6,498 nt of DNA from an uncultured Porphyromonadaceae bacterium. GTDB taxonomy: Bacteria; Bacteroidota; Bacteroidia; Bacteroidales; Muribaculaceae. The notes under the pieces were generated by a model. It did not search any database. It was not told the origin of the DNA and saw only the letters and a list, made by a program, of their open reading frames with translations. The stretch is taken from NCBI GenBank assembly GCA_905212215.1, contig CAJMDR010000123.1:1-6498 (forward strand). Reading direction: 5' to 3'. Position 1 is the first letter of the stretch. Every line of letters begins with the position of its first letter. Shown here in pieces: positions 1 through 6,245 of this stretch. Both the position numbers and the translations under genes were made by a program.

Positions 1-35
1 CCCAGTTGTAGTTATCTGTAAATGTCATAGTATAT

Positions 36-902
36 TTGTCAGATACAGGGGCTTATTCCAACCGCAACCTCGTAATCACCAGCCACGCCAACACCAAGGC
101 ATCTTTTGTAATCTACGACCACAAAGGCACCTTAGAGGATACGTCCGATGACCGCTGGGTAAACATCGAGAACCTGATAAATCAGGACGGAGCGGCGATT
201 TCGCAGGAATATATCTATAATATGTGGGAAGACGAGGAGACCGGCACTCTTTGGGTTGCCACCAGCAACGGTGTGTTCACATGTCAGCCGTCAAAAATGT
301 TCGAGAATCCCACTCAGGCAAGGAGAATCAAAGTAGCCCGCAACGACGGCACCAATCTCGCCGACTACCTGCTTGACGGCGTCGACATCCGCGCCATCGC
401 CTCCGACGGCAACGGAAACAAGTGGTTCGCGACACTCGGTGCAGGTCTGGTGCAGACATCGTCCGACGGAACTCATGTAATGCGTCAGCTCACCCACGAG
501 AACTCATATCTCCCTTCCAACGATGTGTTCATGACCCTTTACAACCCCGCCAACAACTCCATGATGGTAGGTACAATGGAAGGTCTGGCAGAATACTTCG
601 TTCCCGGCTCTTCATCGGGACAAGGATTCGACAATGTAAAGGTCTACCCCAACCCTGTGCGTCCCGACTATGTCGGCTACATCACCATTGAAGGGCTGAT
701 GGACAATACACTCGTCAAAATCACCGACTCCGAAGGCAACATCGTCAAGGAACTCGGCAGCCCATATTCCGGAGTGGCACGCTGGGACGGAACCAATATC
801 TATGGCGCCAAGGTAAACTCGGGTGTTTACTTCGTCTTCACAAGCCGTAGCGGAGAAAACGCCTCCGAGGCTAACGTGGCCAGGATTCTTGTAGTGAAAT
901 AA
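36..902 (+). CDS. PorZ-like beta-propeller protein, C-terminal fragment (5' end disrupted or missing)
   Basis: This is the C-terminal part of a two-component-regulator-propeller protein resembling PorZ, which in Porphyromonas gingivalis is a surface component of the type IX secretion attachment machinery. Propeller-blade motifs are visible: SDDRWV near residue 37, TLWVATSNGVF at 71-81 and SDGNGNKWFATLGAGL at 123-138. A sorting-domain-like or FlgD-like Ig module fills about 198-288, with VYPNPV at 203-208 and GVYFVF at 263-268. PorZ-type proteins are usually above 700 residues, so most of the propeller is absent. The TTG at 36 is only the first usable start; the frame is open from base 12, after an in-frame TAG at 9-11, and is probably not a true N-terminus because there is no signal peptide. 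The LRR gene follows after 15 bp, suggesting co-transcription. The family call is good; a role in type IX secretion is inference, since Bacteroidales without the full system also carry such proteins. Confidence 0.75.
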   Translation: MSDTGAYSNRNLVITSHANTKASFVIYDHKGTLEDTSDDRWVNIENLINQDGAAISQEYIYNMWEDEETGTLWVATSNGVFTCQPSKMFENPTQARRIKVARNDGTNLADYLLDGVDIRAIASDGNGNKWFATLGAGLVQTSSDGTHVMRQLTHENSYLPSNDVFMTLYNPANNSMMVGTMEGLAEYFVPGSSSGQGFDNVKVYPNPVRPDYVGYITIEGLMDNTLVKITDSEGNIVKELGSPYSGVARWDGTNIYGAKVNSGVYFVFTSRSGENASEANVARILVVK

Positions 903-917
903 AACTTGCTCCCGATT

Positions 918-2318
918 ATGAAAAAGATAATTCTTGCAATCCTTGCCATGGCAGGGATACTTACCGCGAGGGGCGAGACAATACAGATTACTCCCGGTGG
1001 CCTGAATGCTGCCTTGGAAGGACGCTCCGACACAATCGCCACACTTGTCGTCAGCGGCGAAGGAGATGCCCGTGACCTCGCTTTCATGGCGGGAATGCCG
1101 GCGTTGAAGTCAATCGACATGAGCGGACTGAAAATTGTTGAGCTTAAGAGCCGCGATGCGGTGATTCTGAACCGCCGCCATTTCGAGGCTGACGCCTTAC
1201 CTCCCTATGTGTTTACACTGGCTAAGATAGAGACAGTGAAGCTTCCGGAAACCCTTAAACGGATAGGAGAAGGAGCTTTTGCCTCGTCGCAGCTTAAAGA
1301 GCTGACCATGGGAACCGCGCTGGAGCGAATCGACGACTGGGCATTCTACAATACCCGCCTCGCCACGGTGAAGCTGCCTTCAGGGATTACGCTTTTCGGA
1401 GAAGGAGTGTTCGCCAACTGCGCCATGCTGGACAAAGCTGATTTAGGCAGTGCAAAGCTCGCCACCCTTCCCGCCAAAACGTTCCGTGGCTGCACGGCAC
1501 TGCATACTGTAACTTTCCCGCAAGGTACGACAGCGCTTGGTGCCGAGAGCTTTCTCGGAAGCGGAATGACAGCGTTCAACGTGCCGGAACAGGTAAACAG
1601 CATCGGAGAATATGCCCTCAGCAGCATGCCGGCATTAAAGGAATATAATGCTTCCGGAAACCCGCAGTTAGGTGCCGGAGCGCTGTTCTGCAACAATGCC
1701 CTGACGAAGATTAGTGGTCAATACGACTTCCCGTCGCTCTCCTTAGCGGTTACTCCGAGTCTGGCAATAGACTCTTCCGAGTGCATTGTCATACGTAACC
1801 TCGGCGACTATGCCTTCGCAGGTAACGGCACACGCAACCTTTTCTTCAACAATAATCTGCAGAAGGTGGGCACTCATGTCCTCGATGGCATGACAAACCT
1901 CCAGTCAGTGTGCGTGTTCCAGGCCGATGGCAATGTGCCTGAAACGGCTACCGGAGCCTTCGACGGTGTCGCTAACATAGACAAGACCAAGCTCTTTGTG
2001 AAACGTGGCTGCGAGAACGCATGGATAAACCATCAGGAATGGGGTCGTTTCATGGTTGTTCCGCAGGATGTCGATGCCGTGGCCGAGATAGAGAACGGCA
2101 ATGGCATAGTCTGCTCGCTGCAGGAGAATACACTCACCGTCAGTGCCGACGAAACGCTTGCCTCGGTGGCGGTCTACAGCGCCAACGGAAGTCTGCTGAT
2201 AGCTTCCTCTCCGCGTTCAGAAAGCGTTACTCTTGATGTTTCCGGAGTAGAGAACGGGGTGATAATAGTAAGAGCTTCCACAACTACCGGAACTGCTACG
2301 TTCAAGCTCCGCAAATGA
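918..2318 (+). CDS. BspA-like leucine-rich-repeat surface protein with sorting-type C-terminal tail
   Basis: This 466-residue protein is likely exported. It starts with a typical signal peptide: KK, then the hydrophobic stretch IILAILAMAGIL, with cleavage near residues 19-20. Residues about 100-330 carry BspA/Treponema-type LRR_5 repeats of the pattern LPxxLxxIGxxAFxxxxLxxxxL, for example LPETLKRIGEGAF (109-121) and LPSGITLFGEGVF (153-165). The repeats end in the usual cap LFVKRGCENAW (359-369). Residues about 395-466 resemble a Por secretion tail (VAVYSANGSLL, GVENGVIIVRA, final TFKLRK). ATG 918 is preferred over an in-frame TTG at 906 because MKK opens a proper signal peptide. There is no Shine-Dalgarno sequence, as usual in the phylum. 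BspA-type LRR proteins often act in adhesion or surface binding; the ligand cannot be told. Spacing of 15 bp suggests an operon with the PorZ-like gene. The tail might instead be a plain beta-sandwich. Confidence 0.85.
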   Translation: MKKIILAILAMAGILTARGETIQITPGGLNAALEGRSDTIATLVVSGEGDARDLAFMAGMPALKSIDMSGLKIVELKSRDAVILNRRHFEADALPPYVFTLAKIETVKLPETLKRIGEGAFASSQLKELTMGTALERIDDWAFYNTRLATVKLPSGITLFGEGVFANCAMLDKADLGSAKLATLPAKTFRGCTALHTVTFPQGTTALGAESFLGSGMTAFNVPEQVNSIGEYALSSMPALKEYNASGNPQLGAGALFCNNALTKISGQYDFPSLSLAVTPSLAIDSSECIVIRNLGDYAFAGNGTRNLFFNNNLQKVGTHVLDGMTNLQSVCVFQADGNVPETATGAFDGVANIDKTKLFVKRGCENAWINHQEWGRFMVVPQDVDAVAEIENGNGIVCSLQENTLTVSADETLASVAVYSANGSLLIASSPRSESVTLDVSGVENGVIIVRASTTTGTATFKLRK

Positions 2319-2351
2319 CGGAACTGTCCTGACGGAAAGTTTTCATACAAC

Positions 2352-2381
2352 ATAAATAAAAGAGAAATAAATAAAAGAGAA
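2352..2381. repeat. Perfect 15-bp tandem duplication
   Basis: ATAAATAAAAGAGAA occurs twice without a gap, at 2352-2366 and 2367-2381, identical in all 15 positions. It lies in the 113-bp gap between the LRR gene and trmB, in an A-rich stretch just upstream of a possible promoter. It may be slippage, or a spacing-sensitive upstream element; nothing in the sequence decides this. Confidence 0.9.
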
Positions 2382-2392
2382 CCTATATTTTT

Positions 2393-2400
2393 TGAATTTG
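2393..2400 (+). promoter_or_regulatory. Weak candidate -7 element for trmB
   Basis: TGAATTTG matches the Bacteroidetes -7 consensus TAnnTTTG except at its second base, and would start transcription inside the palindrome at 2402-2417. No TTTG lies at the usual distance upstream (the region is A-rich), so the assignment is weak. A nearby TA-N3-TTTTG at 2386-2394 is an alternative with one base too many. Confidence 0.25.
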
Positions 2401-2401
2401 A

Positions 2402-2417
2402 GGAACCTTAAGGTTCC
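2402..2417. promoter_or_regulatory. Perfect 16-bp palindrome upstream of trmB
   Basis: GGAACCTTAAGGTTCC is identical to its reverse complement and ends 14 bases before the trmB ATG. As DNA it could be a dimeric operator near the transcription start. As RNA it folds into a 6-bp stem with a UUAA loop next to the ribosome landing site. There is no U-tract, so it is not an intrinsic terminator. A second perfect palindrome occupies the same relative place before mrp. Confidence 0.6.
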
Positions 2418-2431
2418 CGGAATCAGATTAC

Positions 2432-3202
2432 ATGGGAAAGAACAAACTGCGCAAGTTTGAAGAGATGAAGGGGTTCGACTGCGTCTTCCAGTATCCTTTC
2501 GCGGCACTGGAGGCAAGCGGCGGATTTCCTTTAAGAGGAAAATGGCACGAGTTCTTCGGCAACAGCAATCCGGTTGTGGTTGAACTCGGCTGCGGAAAAG
2601 GTGAATATACAGTAGGACTCGCCCGCGAAGAGAGCGGCAAGAACTATATCGGCATCGACATCAAGGGTGCCCGCATCTGGCGGGGTGCGAAGACTGCCAC
2701 GGAAGCTGGTATGGGCAACGTGGCGTTCGTGCGTACCGGAATAGAGTTGCTCGACCGGTTCTTCGCTCCCGGCGAAGTGGATGAGATATGGATTACCTTC
2801 CCCGACCCACAGATGCAGAAGACACGCAAGAGGCTTGTCTCGGCACGATTCCTGCAACTATACCGCAAAGTGCTGAAACCCGGCGGAATGGTACATCTGA
2901 AAACCGACTCTCCTTTCCTGTATGAGTTTGCCTCACGCCTTGTGAGGGAGAACAACCTCCCGGAACTGTTCAACAGCGATGACCTTTATGCCAGTGGCCG
3001 TAAGGATGCCGCTACAGCAATCCAGACATTCTATGAACAGCAATGGCTAGCCCGTGGAAAGAAGATAAAGCTTATCAGTTTCCGGCTCCCGGCGAAAGGT
3101 GACATCTCAGACCCGGAAGAGGACAACATAACCCGCGACGACTATCACTCGGTTGCAAGAGGTGTCTGCTTTCCCGAACCCAAAGTCAATACCAGTTTAT
3201 AA
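2432..3202 (+). CDS. trmB: tRNA (guanine-N7-)-methyltransferase TrmB
   Basis: TrmB uses S-adenosylmethionine to methylate N7 of guanine 46 in the variable loop of tRNAs; it is a soluble cytoplasmic enzyme. The 256-residue protein has the class I methyltransferase motif I VVELGCGKGEY (48-59), the acidic motif YIGIDIKGAR (72-81), the family signature ITFPDPQMQKTRKR (121-134) followed by LKPGG (148-152), and the C-terminal element TFYEQQWLARGKKIKLISF (199-217). These correspond to the FPDPWPKKRHxKRR and TxxExRxxxxGxxI signatures of the family; the PDPQMQK form is the variant I associate with Bacteroidetes. The length is slightly above typical (about 210-240), with a short N-terminal extension MGKNKLRKFEEMKGF that is common in this phylum. 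ATG 2432 is the only sensible start. mrp follows 32 bp downstream, probably in the same transcript. Confidence 0.95.
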   Translation: MGKNKLRKFEEMKGFDCVFQYPFAALEASGGFPLRGKWHEFFGNSNPVVVELGCGKGEYTVGLAREESGKNYIGIDIKGARIWRGAKTATEAGMGNVAFVRTGIELLDRFFAPGEVDEIWITFPDPQMQKTRKRLVSARFLQLYRKVLKPGGMVHLKTDSPFLYEFASRLVRENNLPELFNSDDLYASGRKDAATAIQTFYEQQWLARGKKIKLISFRLPAKGDISDPEEDNITRDDYHSVARGVCFPEPKVNTSL

Positions 3203-3218
3203 GGCTTATAAGCCTTAT
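3199..3218. promoter_or_regulatory. Perfect 20-bp palindrome overlapping the trmB stop and preceding mrp
   Basis: ATAAGGCTTATAAGCCTTAT equals its own reverse complement. It contains the trmB TAA (3200-3202) and ends 16 bases before the mrp ATG. As RNA it forms an 8-bp stem with a UAUA loop. Only an AT-rich mixed sequence follows, not a U-run, so termination is unlikely. An operator, an RNA-processing hairpin or a translation-modulating structure are possible. Confidence 0.6.
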
Positions 3219-3234
3219 TCTATAAATAGAAACA

Positions 3235-4368
3235 ATGGCAATATACCCTGCACTCATCACCGAAGCCCTTAAGGATATCCACTATCCCGGCAACGGCAAA
3301 TCGCTTGAAGAGAATGCAATGATAGCCGACGATATCCGCATCGACGGCAACAAAGTAAGTTTCACCCTTATTTTCCCGAAGGAACCGGACCCGTTCGCCA
3401 AGAGCGTGATAAGAGCTTCGGAAGCGGCTTTGGAACGCGCAATCCCCGGCATCGACATAAAAGGCAACATAGGCATCCGCTACGCTAAGCCGCAACAGCC
3501 CAAGGCACAGCTTCTGCCCGGAGTAAAGAACATTGTGGGCGTCTCCTCCGGAAAAGGTGGAGTAGGCAAATCCACCGTTGCAAGCAACCTCGCCGTGGCT
3601 CTGGCCGCTAAAGGTTATAAGGTAGGTCTGCTCGATGCTGACATCTTTGGCCCTTCCGTACCCAAGATGTTCGGAATAGAAGGCTCTCCGGTCTATATCG
3701 AGAACATTGACGGCACAGACAAGATAGTACCTGTTGAGAAATATGGAGTCAAGCTGCTTAGCATCGGCCTCATGGTGGATGCCAACAGCCCTGTTCTATG
3801 GCGCGGCGGCATGGCATCCAATGCCCTCAAGCAGCTCATCTCGGAAGCTAACTGGGGTGAACTTGATTATTTCCTCATCGACATGCCTCCCGGCACCTCC
3901 GACATACATCTTACTCTGGTCCAGACTCTCGGCATCACAGGAGCGGTGATTGTAAGCACACCGCAGGAAGTGGCTCTCGCCGACGCCAGGAAAGGAATCG
4001 AGATGTTCCGCGACCCTCGCATCGCCGTACCGGTATTGGGCCTTGTAGAAAATATGGCATGGTTCACTCCGGAACCGCACCCCGACGAGAGATATTATAT
4101 CTTCGGACAAGGAGGCGGCGAACGGCTATGCCAGGACACAGGCATAGAGTTGCTTGGTCAGATTCCGCTCGTAGCCGACGTATGTTATGCCGGCGACAAT
4201 GGCTGTCCGGCTGCAATCGACAGCACAAAGGAGTTAGAAGCAGCCCTCAACGCCACCACACCTATCGGAACCGCCTTCAGCGAGCTTGCCGACAAAGTGA
4301 TTACTACCCTGGAGCGCCGCAACAACGAGCTACCTCCCACGCAAGCAGTGCAGATGAATTCAAAGTAA
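3235..4368 (+). CDS. mrp: Mrp/NBP35-family Fe-S carrier ATPase (ApbC)
   Basis: Mrp/ApbC proteins are cytoplasmic P-loop ATPases, usually dimers, that carry Fe-S clusters to target apoproteins. The 377-residue protein has an N-terminal DUF59/MIP18-type domain (about 1-85), then a MinD/ParA-like ATPase domain: deviant Walker A SSGKGGVGKST (104-114), DADIFGPS (134-141), IDMPPGTSD (215-223) and STPQEVALADARKG (241-254). Length and domain order are normal for bacterial Mrp. The CxxC that usually follows the VENM segment is absent: the stretch reads VENMAWFTPEPHPDERYYIFG (271-291), and the only cysteines are 299, 317 and 324. I recall the same replacement in other Bacteroidetes Mrp proteins, so this is probably lineage-typical. 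ATG 3235 gives the standard MAIYPALITEAL opening. The gene is the last of the + strand group and is followed by a strong terminator. Confidence 0.95.
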   Translation: MAIYPALITEALKDIHYPGNGKSLEENAMIADDIRIDGNKVSFTLIFPKEPDPFAKSVIRASEAALERAIPGIDIKGNIGIRYAKPQQPKAQLLPGVKNIVGVSSGKGGVGKSTVASNLAVALAAKGYKVGLLDADIFGPSVPKMFGIEGSPVYIENIDGTDKIVPVEKYGVKLLSIGLMVDANSPVLWRGGMASNALKQLISEANWGELDYFLIDMPPGTSDIHLTLVQTLGITGAVIVSTPQEVALADARKGIEMFRDPRIAVPVLGLVENMAWFTPEPHPDERYYIFGQGGGERLCQDTGIELLGQIPLVADVCYAGDNGCPAAIDSTKELEAALNATTPIGTAFSELADKVITTLERRNNELPPTQAVQMNSK

Positions 4369-4391
4369 TAGTACGAGGTAATAATACGAGG
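4366..4391. repeat. 13-bp near-perfect tandem repeat at the mrp stop codon
   Basis: TAATAGTACGAGG (4366-4378) is followed directly by TAATAATACGAGG (4379-4391), matching in 12 of 13 positions. The first copy begins with the mrp TAA; the second runs into the left arm of the terminator stem. It looks like a small slippage duplication that adds spare stop codons. Confidence 0.8.
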
Positions 4392-4427
4392 CTGTGTCAA
4401 AAAATGGCACAGCCTCTTTTCTATTTT
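4388..4427 (+). terminator. Rho-independent terminator of the trmB-mrp unit
   Basis: GAGGCTGTGTCA (4388-4399) pairs with TGGCACAGCCTC (4405-4416) over 12 positions, including one G-T wobble, around a five-A loop. It is followed by TTTTCTATTTT. The stem starts 19 bases after the mrp stop. On the other strand the same stem lacks a clean T-tract, so it serves mainly mrp, though it may also act as a weak end for the convergent gene. Confidence 0.9.
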
Positions 4428-4448
4428 GAAAACAATTAGCGAGCGCTT

Positions 4449-4476
4449 GAATAAAACGCTTTCATCAGTTTTATTC
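4449..4476 (-). terminator. Weak AT-rich inverted repeat at the 3' end of the minus-strand gene
   Basis: GAATAAAAC (4449-4457) and GTTTTATTC (4468-4476) form 9-bp arms with a 10-base loop, overlapping the stop codon of the exported-protein gene. The stem is AT-rich and has no T-run after it on the minus strand. It is at best a 3'-end stabilising hairpin. Confidence 0.3.
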
Positions 4477-5493
4477 CCTTACAAAGCGCATATTACTCGC
4501 CTGCTGATAGGGAAACACAATAGAAAAAGTCGAGGCATCTTCCAAGGCGCCTACAAGCCCTTTTTTCATCCATAAGCCTTCGGCATCACGCCATTCAACG
4601 CTATAGCGCCCTCCCGATTGAGGCACCATACGCGCTTTCAACATTCCCGGTTTCCAGAAATCAGGATTCTTCTCCGCTCCGGATATATAATAGAAATCAT
4701 AGTTCCCGTCATTTCCCTTTACTGCCAACAGCCGGTAACGGCCACCGCTTCGAAGCACAGACTCTTCAAGAGAACGGTCATAATATATCCATTCCCCTTC
4801 CAGTAAATCCTGCGAGAAACGTATCTGCTGGCGTAAGGAATCCAAGTCCGCCACAGCAACATCGCGCTTTCCCTCGGCATAAGCAAGCATGGAGAAATCG
4901 CGCACCTCCACCGCTGAACCGGGAGACAGTATTATCCCTGCATTATCAATGATGAAAGCTCCCGCTTTTCCCATCCAGACAGTGATGAACTCAGGCATGG
5001 AAATTTCCACTTTGTATTCTCCACCCACTGCCGATACACGCAGAATCTGTTCATCGGTGAAATTGGCGAACTTCTTACCTGTGAGGGGCACTATTTCATC
5101 TCTTACCGTCGTACCCTCTTCCGTTATCCTCACATGCAGAGACAGCCTGTCCTGATAGTCAAGCGGACTCTCGACCCTTTCCACGGCAAGAGTCACCGAC
5201 AGCGTGTCTCCATTCAGCGACGTCAGACATATTCCCTGCTCCGGCGAACGGTCAGATGCCTTCACTGCACCATATCTTTTCCCAGGCTCACCATGAAGGT
5301 TATGCACTGCCACCACTGCCATATACCCTGCTGTAGGCTCAGGAAACGGCATTGTAACGCACTTTACCGTCCCGGTGGAGTTCTCGTACCTCCCGAGCAT
5401 TTCAGCGCCCCAGAAGCCGGAGACAGGCATCTCTCCATATACCCGACCGATTCCTAATGTGATAGCCGTAAGCAGTGCAAGCAGCCCTCTCAT
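4471..5493 (-). CDS. Exported protein of unknown function (340 aa), coupled to the deacylase gene
   Basis: I do not recognise a named family. The protein opens with a signal-peptide-like segment (MRGLLALLTAITLGIGRVYG, cleavage probably near residue 20), so it should be periplasmic or surface-located; there is no lipobox cysteine. Two parts can be seen. Residues about 22-215 are beta-rich and read like a lectin-like or sandwich domain (GFWGAEM, NFTDEQILRVSAVGGEYKV, GSAVEVRDFSML). Residues about 228-340 form a compact unit with LEGEWIYYDRS (231-241), GGRYRLLAVK (250-259), NPDFWKPGMLKARM (276-289), YSVEWRDAEG (297-306) and a terminal FPYQQASNMRFVR. That C-terminal pattern resembles one I recall from other Bacteroidales hypothetical proteins. 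Only two cysteines remain (45, 89). Its ATG overlaps the TGA of the upstream deacylase gene (ATGA), implying translational coupling. No function is proposed. Confidence 0.8.
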   Translation of the reverse strand: MRGLLALLTAITLGIGRVYGEMPVSGFWGAEMLGRYENSTGTVKCVTMPFPEPTAGYMAVVAVHNLHGEPGKRYGAVKASDRSPEQGICLTSLNGDTLSVTLAVERVESPLDYQDRLSLHVRITEEGTTVRDEIVPLTGKKFANFTDEQILRVSAVGGEYKVEISMPEFITVWMGKAGAFIIDNAGIILSPGSAVEVRDFSMLAYAEGKRDVAVADLDSLRQQIRFSQDLLEGEWIYYDRSLEESVLRSGGRYRLLAVKGNDGNYDFYYISGAEKNPDFWKPGMLKARMVPQSGGRYSVEWRDAEGLWMKKGLVGALEDASTFSIVFPYQQASNMRFVRE

Positions 5494-6056
5494 TCTTCTA
5501 TCATATCAATTATAACCGGCTCATGATGCGCCGACGGTAGGAATTTATCCCTGATATCCGACATTTTCACAGCAATGTACATATCGGGCGACACCACCGG
5601 AATCGCAACCATATCATAGTCGTCCAGTTCGCGGTCGAGCACCATCTCCACCTTGCCTTCCATATCGTTGAGCACCGAAAGTGGACCGGCACCGCCGACA
5701 GGAGTTCCAAGCATGGACATAAGCATTTCAGGTGAAACAAATGATACGCGGCTTACCCCTCTTCCATGAGTGAACTGACGGGTGACAAAGGGCTTGTGTC
5801 CCGGCATTGAGACAAGATGAAAGCGGGTCTGCTGACGGTTGCTGACAAAGAGGGTCTTCACCAGCCGAGCGTCAAGAGCCTTGCCTACTGCCTCGCATTG
5901 ATCCATGCTGACCGCATCGCCACACTCGACAACACGGAAGCAAATGCCTCTATCTAATAAGCCCTGAAGGATTTCGCGCTGCCGGGCATCGGCGTTGTCA
6001 GGTATTACATTTTCCAATACCTTGCCAACCCGGACTTCTTTATCATTCTGTTCCAT
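5490..6056 (-). CDS. YbaK/ProX-type aminoacyl-tRNA deacylase family protein
   Basis: The family hydrolyses mischarged tRNAs in trans, for example Ala-tRNA-Pro or Cys-tRNA-Pro, as a soluble quality-control factor. The 188-residue protein shows the YbaK fold pattern: a helical start ending in LLDRGICFRVVEC (33-45), then RLVKTLFVSNRQQTRFHLVSM (64-84), in which K67 lies where the conserved catalytic lysine is expected, then RVSFVSPEMLMSMLGTPVGGAGPLSVLND (103-131), matching the LSFASPERLxxxLGxxxGSVSPFGLIND pattern of ProX/PrdX proteins, then VEMVLDREL (136-144). About 25 extra N-terminal residues precede the domain. Which tRNA it edits cannot be told. Residues 85-97 (PGHKPFVTRQFTH) are longer and more basic than I expect. 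A promoter lies about 70 bp upstream; the exported-protein gene overlaps by 4 bp downstream. ATG 6056 is supported by promoter spacing. An alternative is a general YbaK-like deacylase. Confidence 0.85.
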   Translation of the reverse strand: MEQNDKEVRVGKVLENVIPDNADARQREILQGLLDRGICFRVVECGDAVSMDQCEAVGKALDARLVKTLFVSNRQQTRFHLVSMPGHKPFVTRQFTHGRGVSRVSFVSPEMLMSMLGTPVGGAGPLSVLNDMEGKVEMVLDRELDDYDMVAIPVVSPDMYIAVKMSDIRDKFLPSAHHEPVIIDMIEE

Positions 6057-6125
6057 GTTTCAAAAATATTATGCAGGTTACCACCAAGCATTCCCTGCCC
6101 GAACACCATTTTTCAGACATCACAG

Positions 6126-6157
6126 CAAAGATAACATTTCCTTGGCTCACCCGCAAA
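6126..6157 (-). promoter_or_regulatory. Bacteroidetes-type primary sigma promoter for the deacylase/exported-protein pair
   Basis: Read on the minus strand, TTTG (complement of 6154-6157), a 20-base spacer and TATCTTTG (complement of 6126-6133) match the Bacteroidetes -33 TTTG and -7 TAnnTTTG consensus exactly. Transcription should start near 6119, giving a leader of about 60 bases. No Shine-Dalgarno sequence precedes the ATG at 6056. Confidence 0.7.
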
Positions 6158-6191
6158 CCGAGTGCTTTTTGCAGGAATTGGGAGGGACGGT

Positions 6192-6245
6192 AGAACTGAG
6201 AGTTCTGGGAGCACTATGAGTTCTTTGAGAACTATGAGTTCTCAT
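6192..6245. repeat. Three 18-bp tandem units, each an AGAACT-N3-AGTTCT inverted repeat
   Basis: The units are AGAACTGAGAGTTCTGGG (6192-6209), AGCACTATGAGTTCTTTG (6210-6227) and AGAACTATGAGTTCTCAT (6228-6245). Hexamers AGAACT and AGTTCT alternate exactly every 9 bp, with one mismatch in six hexamers (AGCACT). In the third unit the arms extend to 8 bp (TGAGAACT/AGTTCTCA, 6226-6244). The array is in the gap between the frdB/sdhB terminator and the deacylase promoter, 34 bp upstream of its -33 box. It could be stacked regulator sites, or a dispersed intergenic repeat. Confidence 0.8.

Noticed and set aside
422..691. Forward-strand open frame of 89 codons inside the propeller gene
   Set aside because: It is out of frame with a protein that has clear family motifs, and its arginine- and cysteine-rich composition is typical of a shadow frame.
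906..917. TTG 906 as the start of the LRR protein
   Set aside because: ATG 918 gives the lysine-lysine-hydrophobic start of a signal peptide; the four extra residues only disturb it.
3199..3218. Palindrome read as an intrinsic terminator between trmB and mrp
   Set aside because: No T-run follows, and mrp starts 16 bases later without a separate promoter.
4388..4416. GAGGCTGTGTCA inverted repeat as an insertion-sequence end
   Set aside because: There is no transposase nearby and no second copy in the window. The T-tract and its position after mrp fit a terminator.
5134..5457. 107-codon forward frame opposite the exported-protein gene
   Set aside because: Composition rich in Arg, His and Cys, no recognisable pattern, and fully antisense to a gene with a signal peptide and an ATGA-coupled start.
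6192..6245. CRISPR-like array
   Set aside because: Units of 18 bp without spacers and no cas gene; this is a simple tandem or inverted-repeat array.
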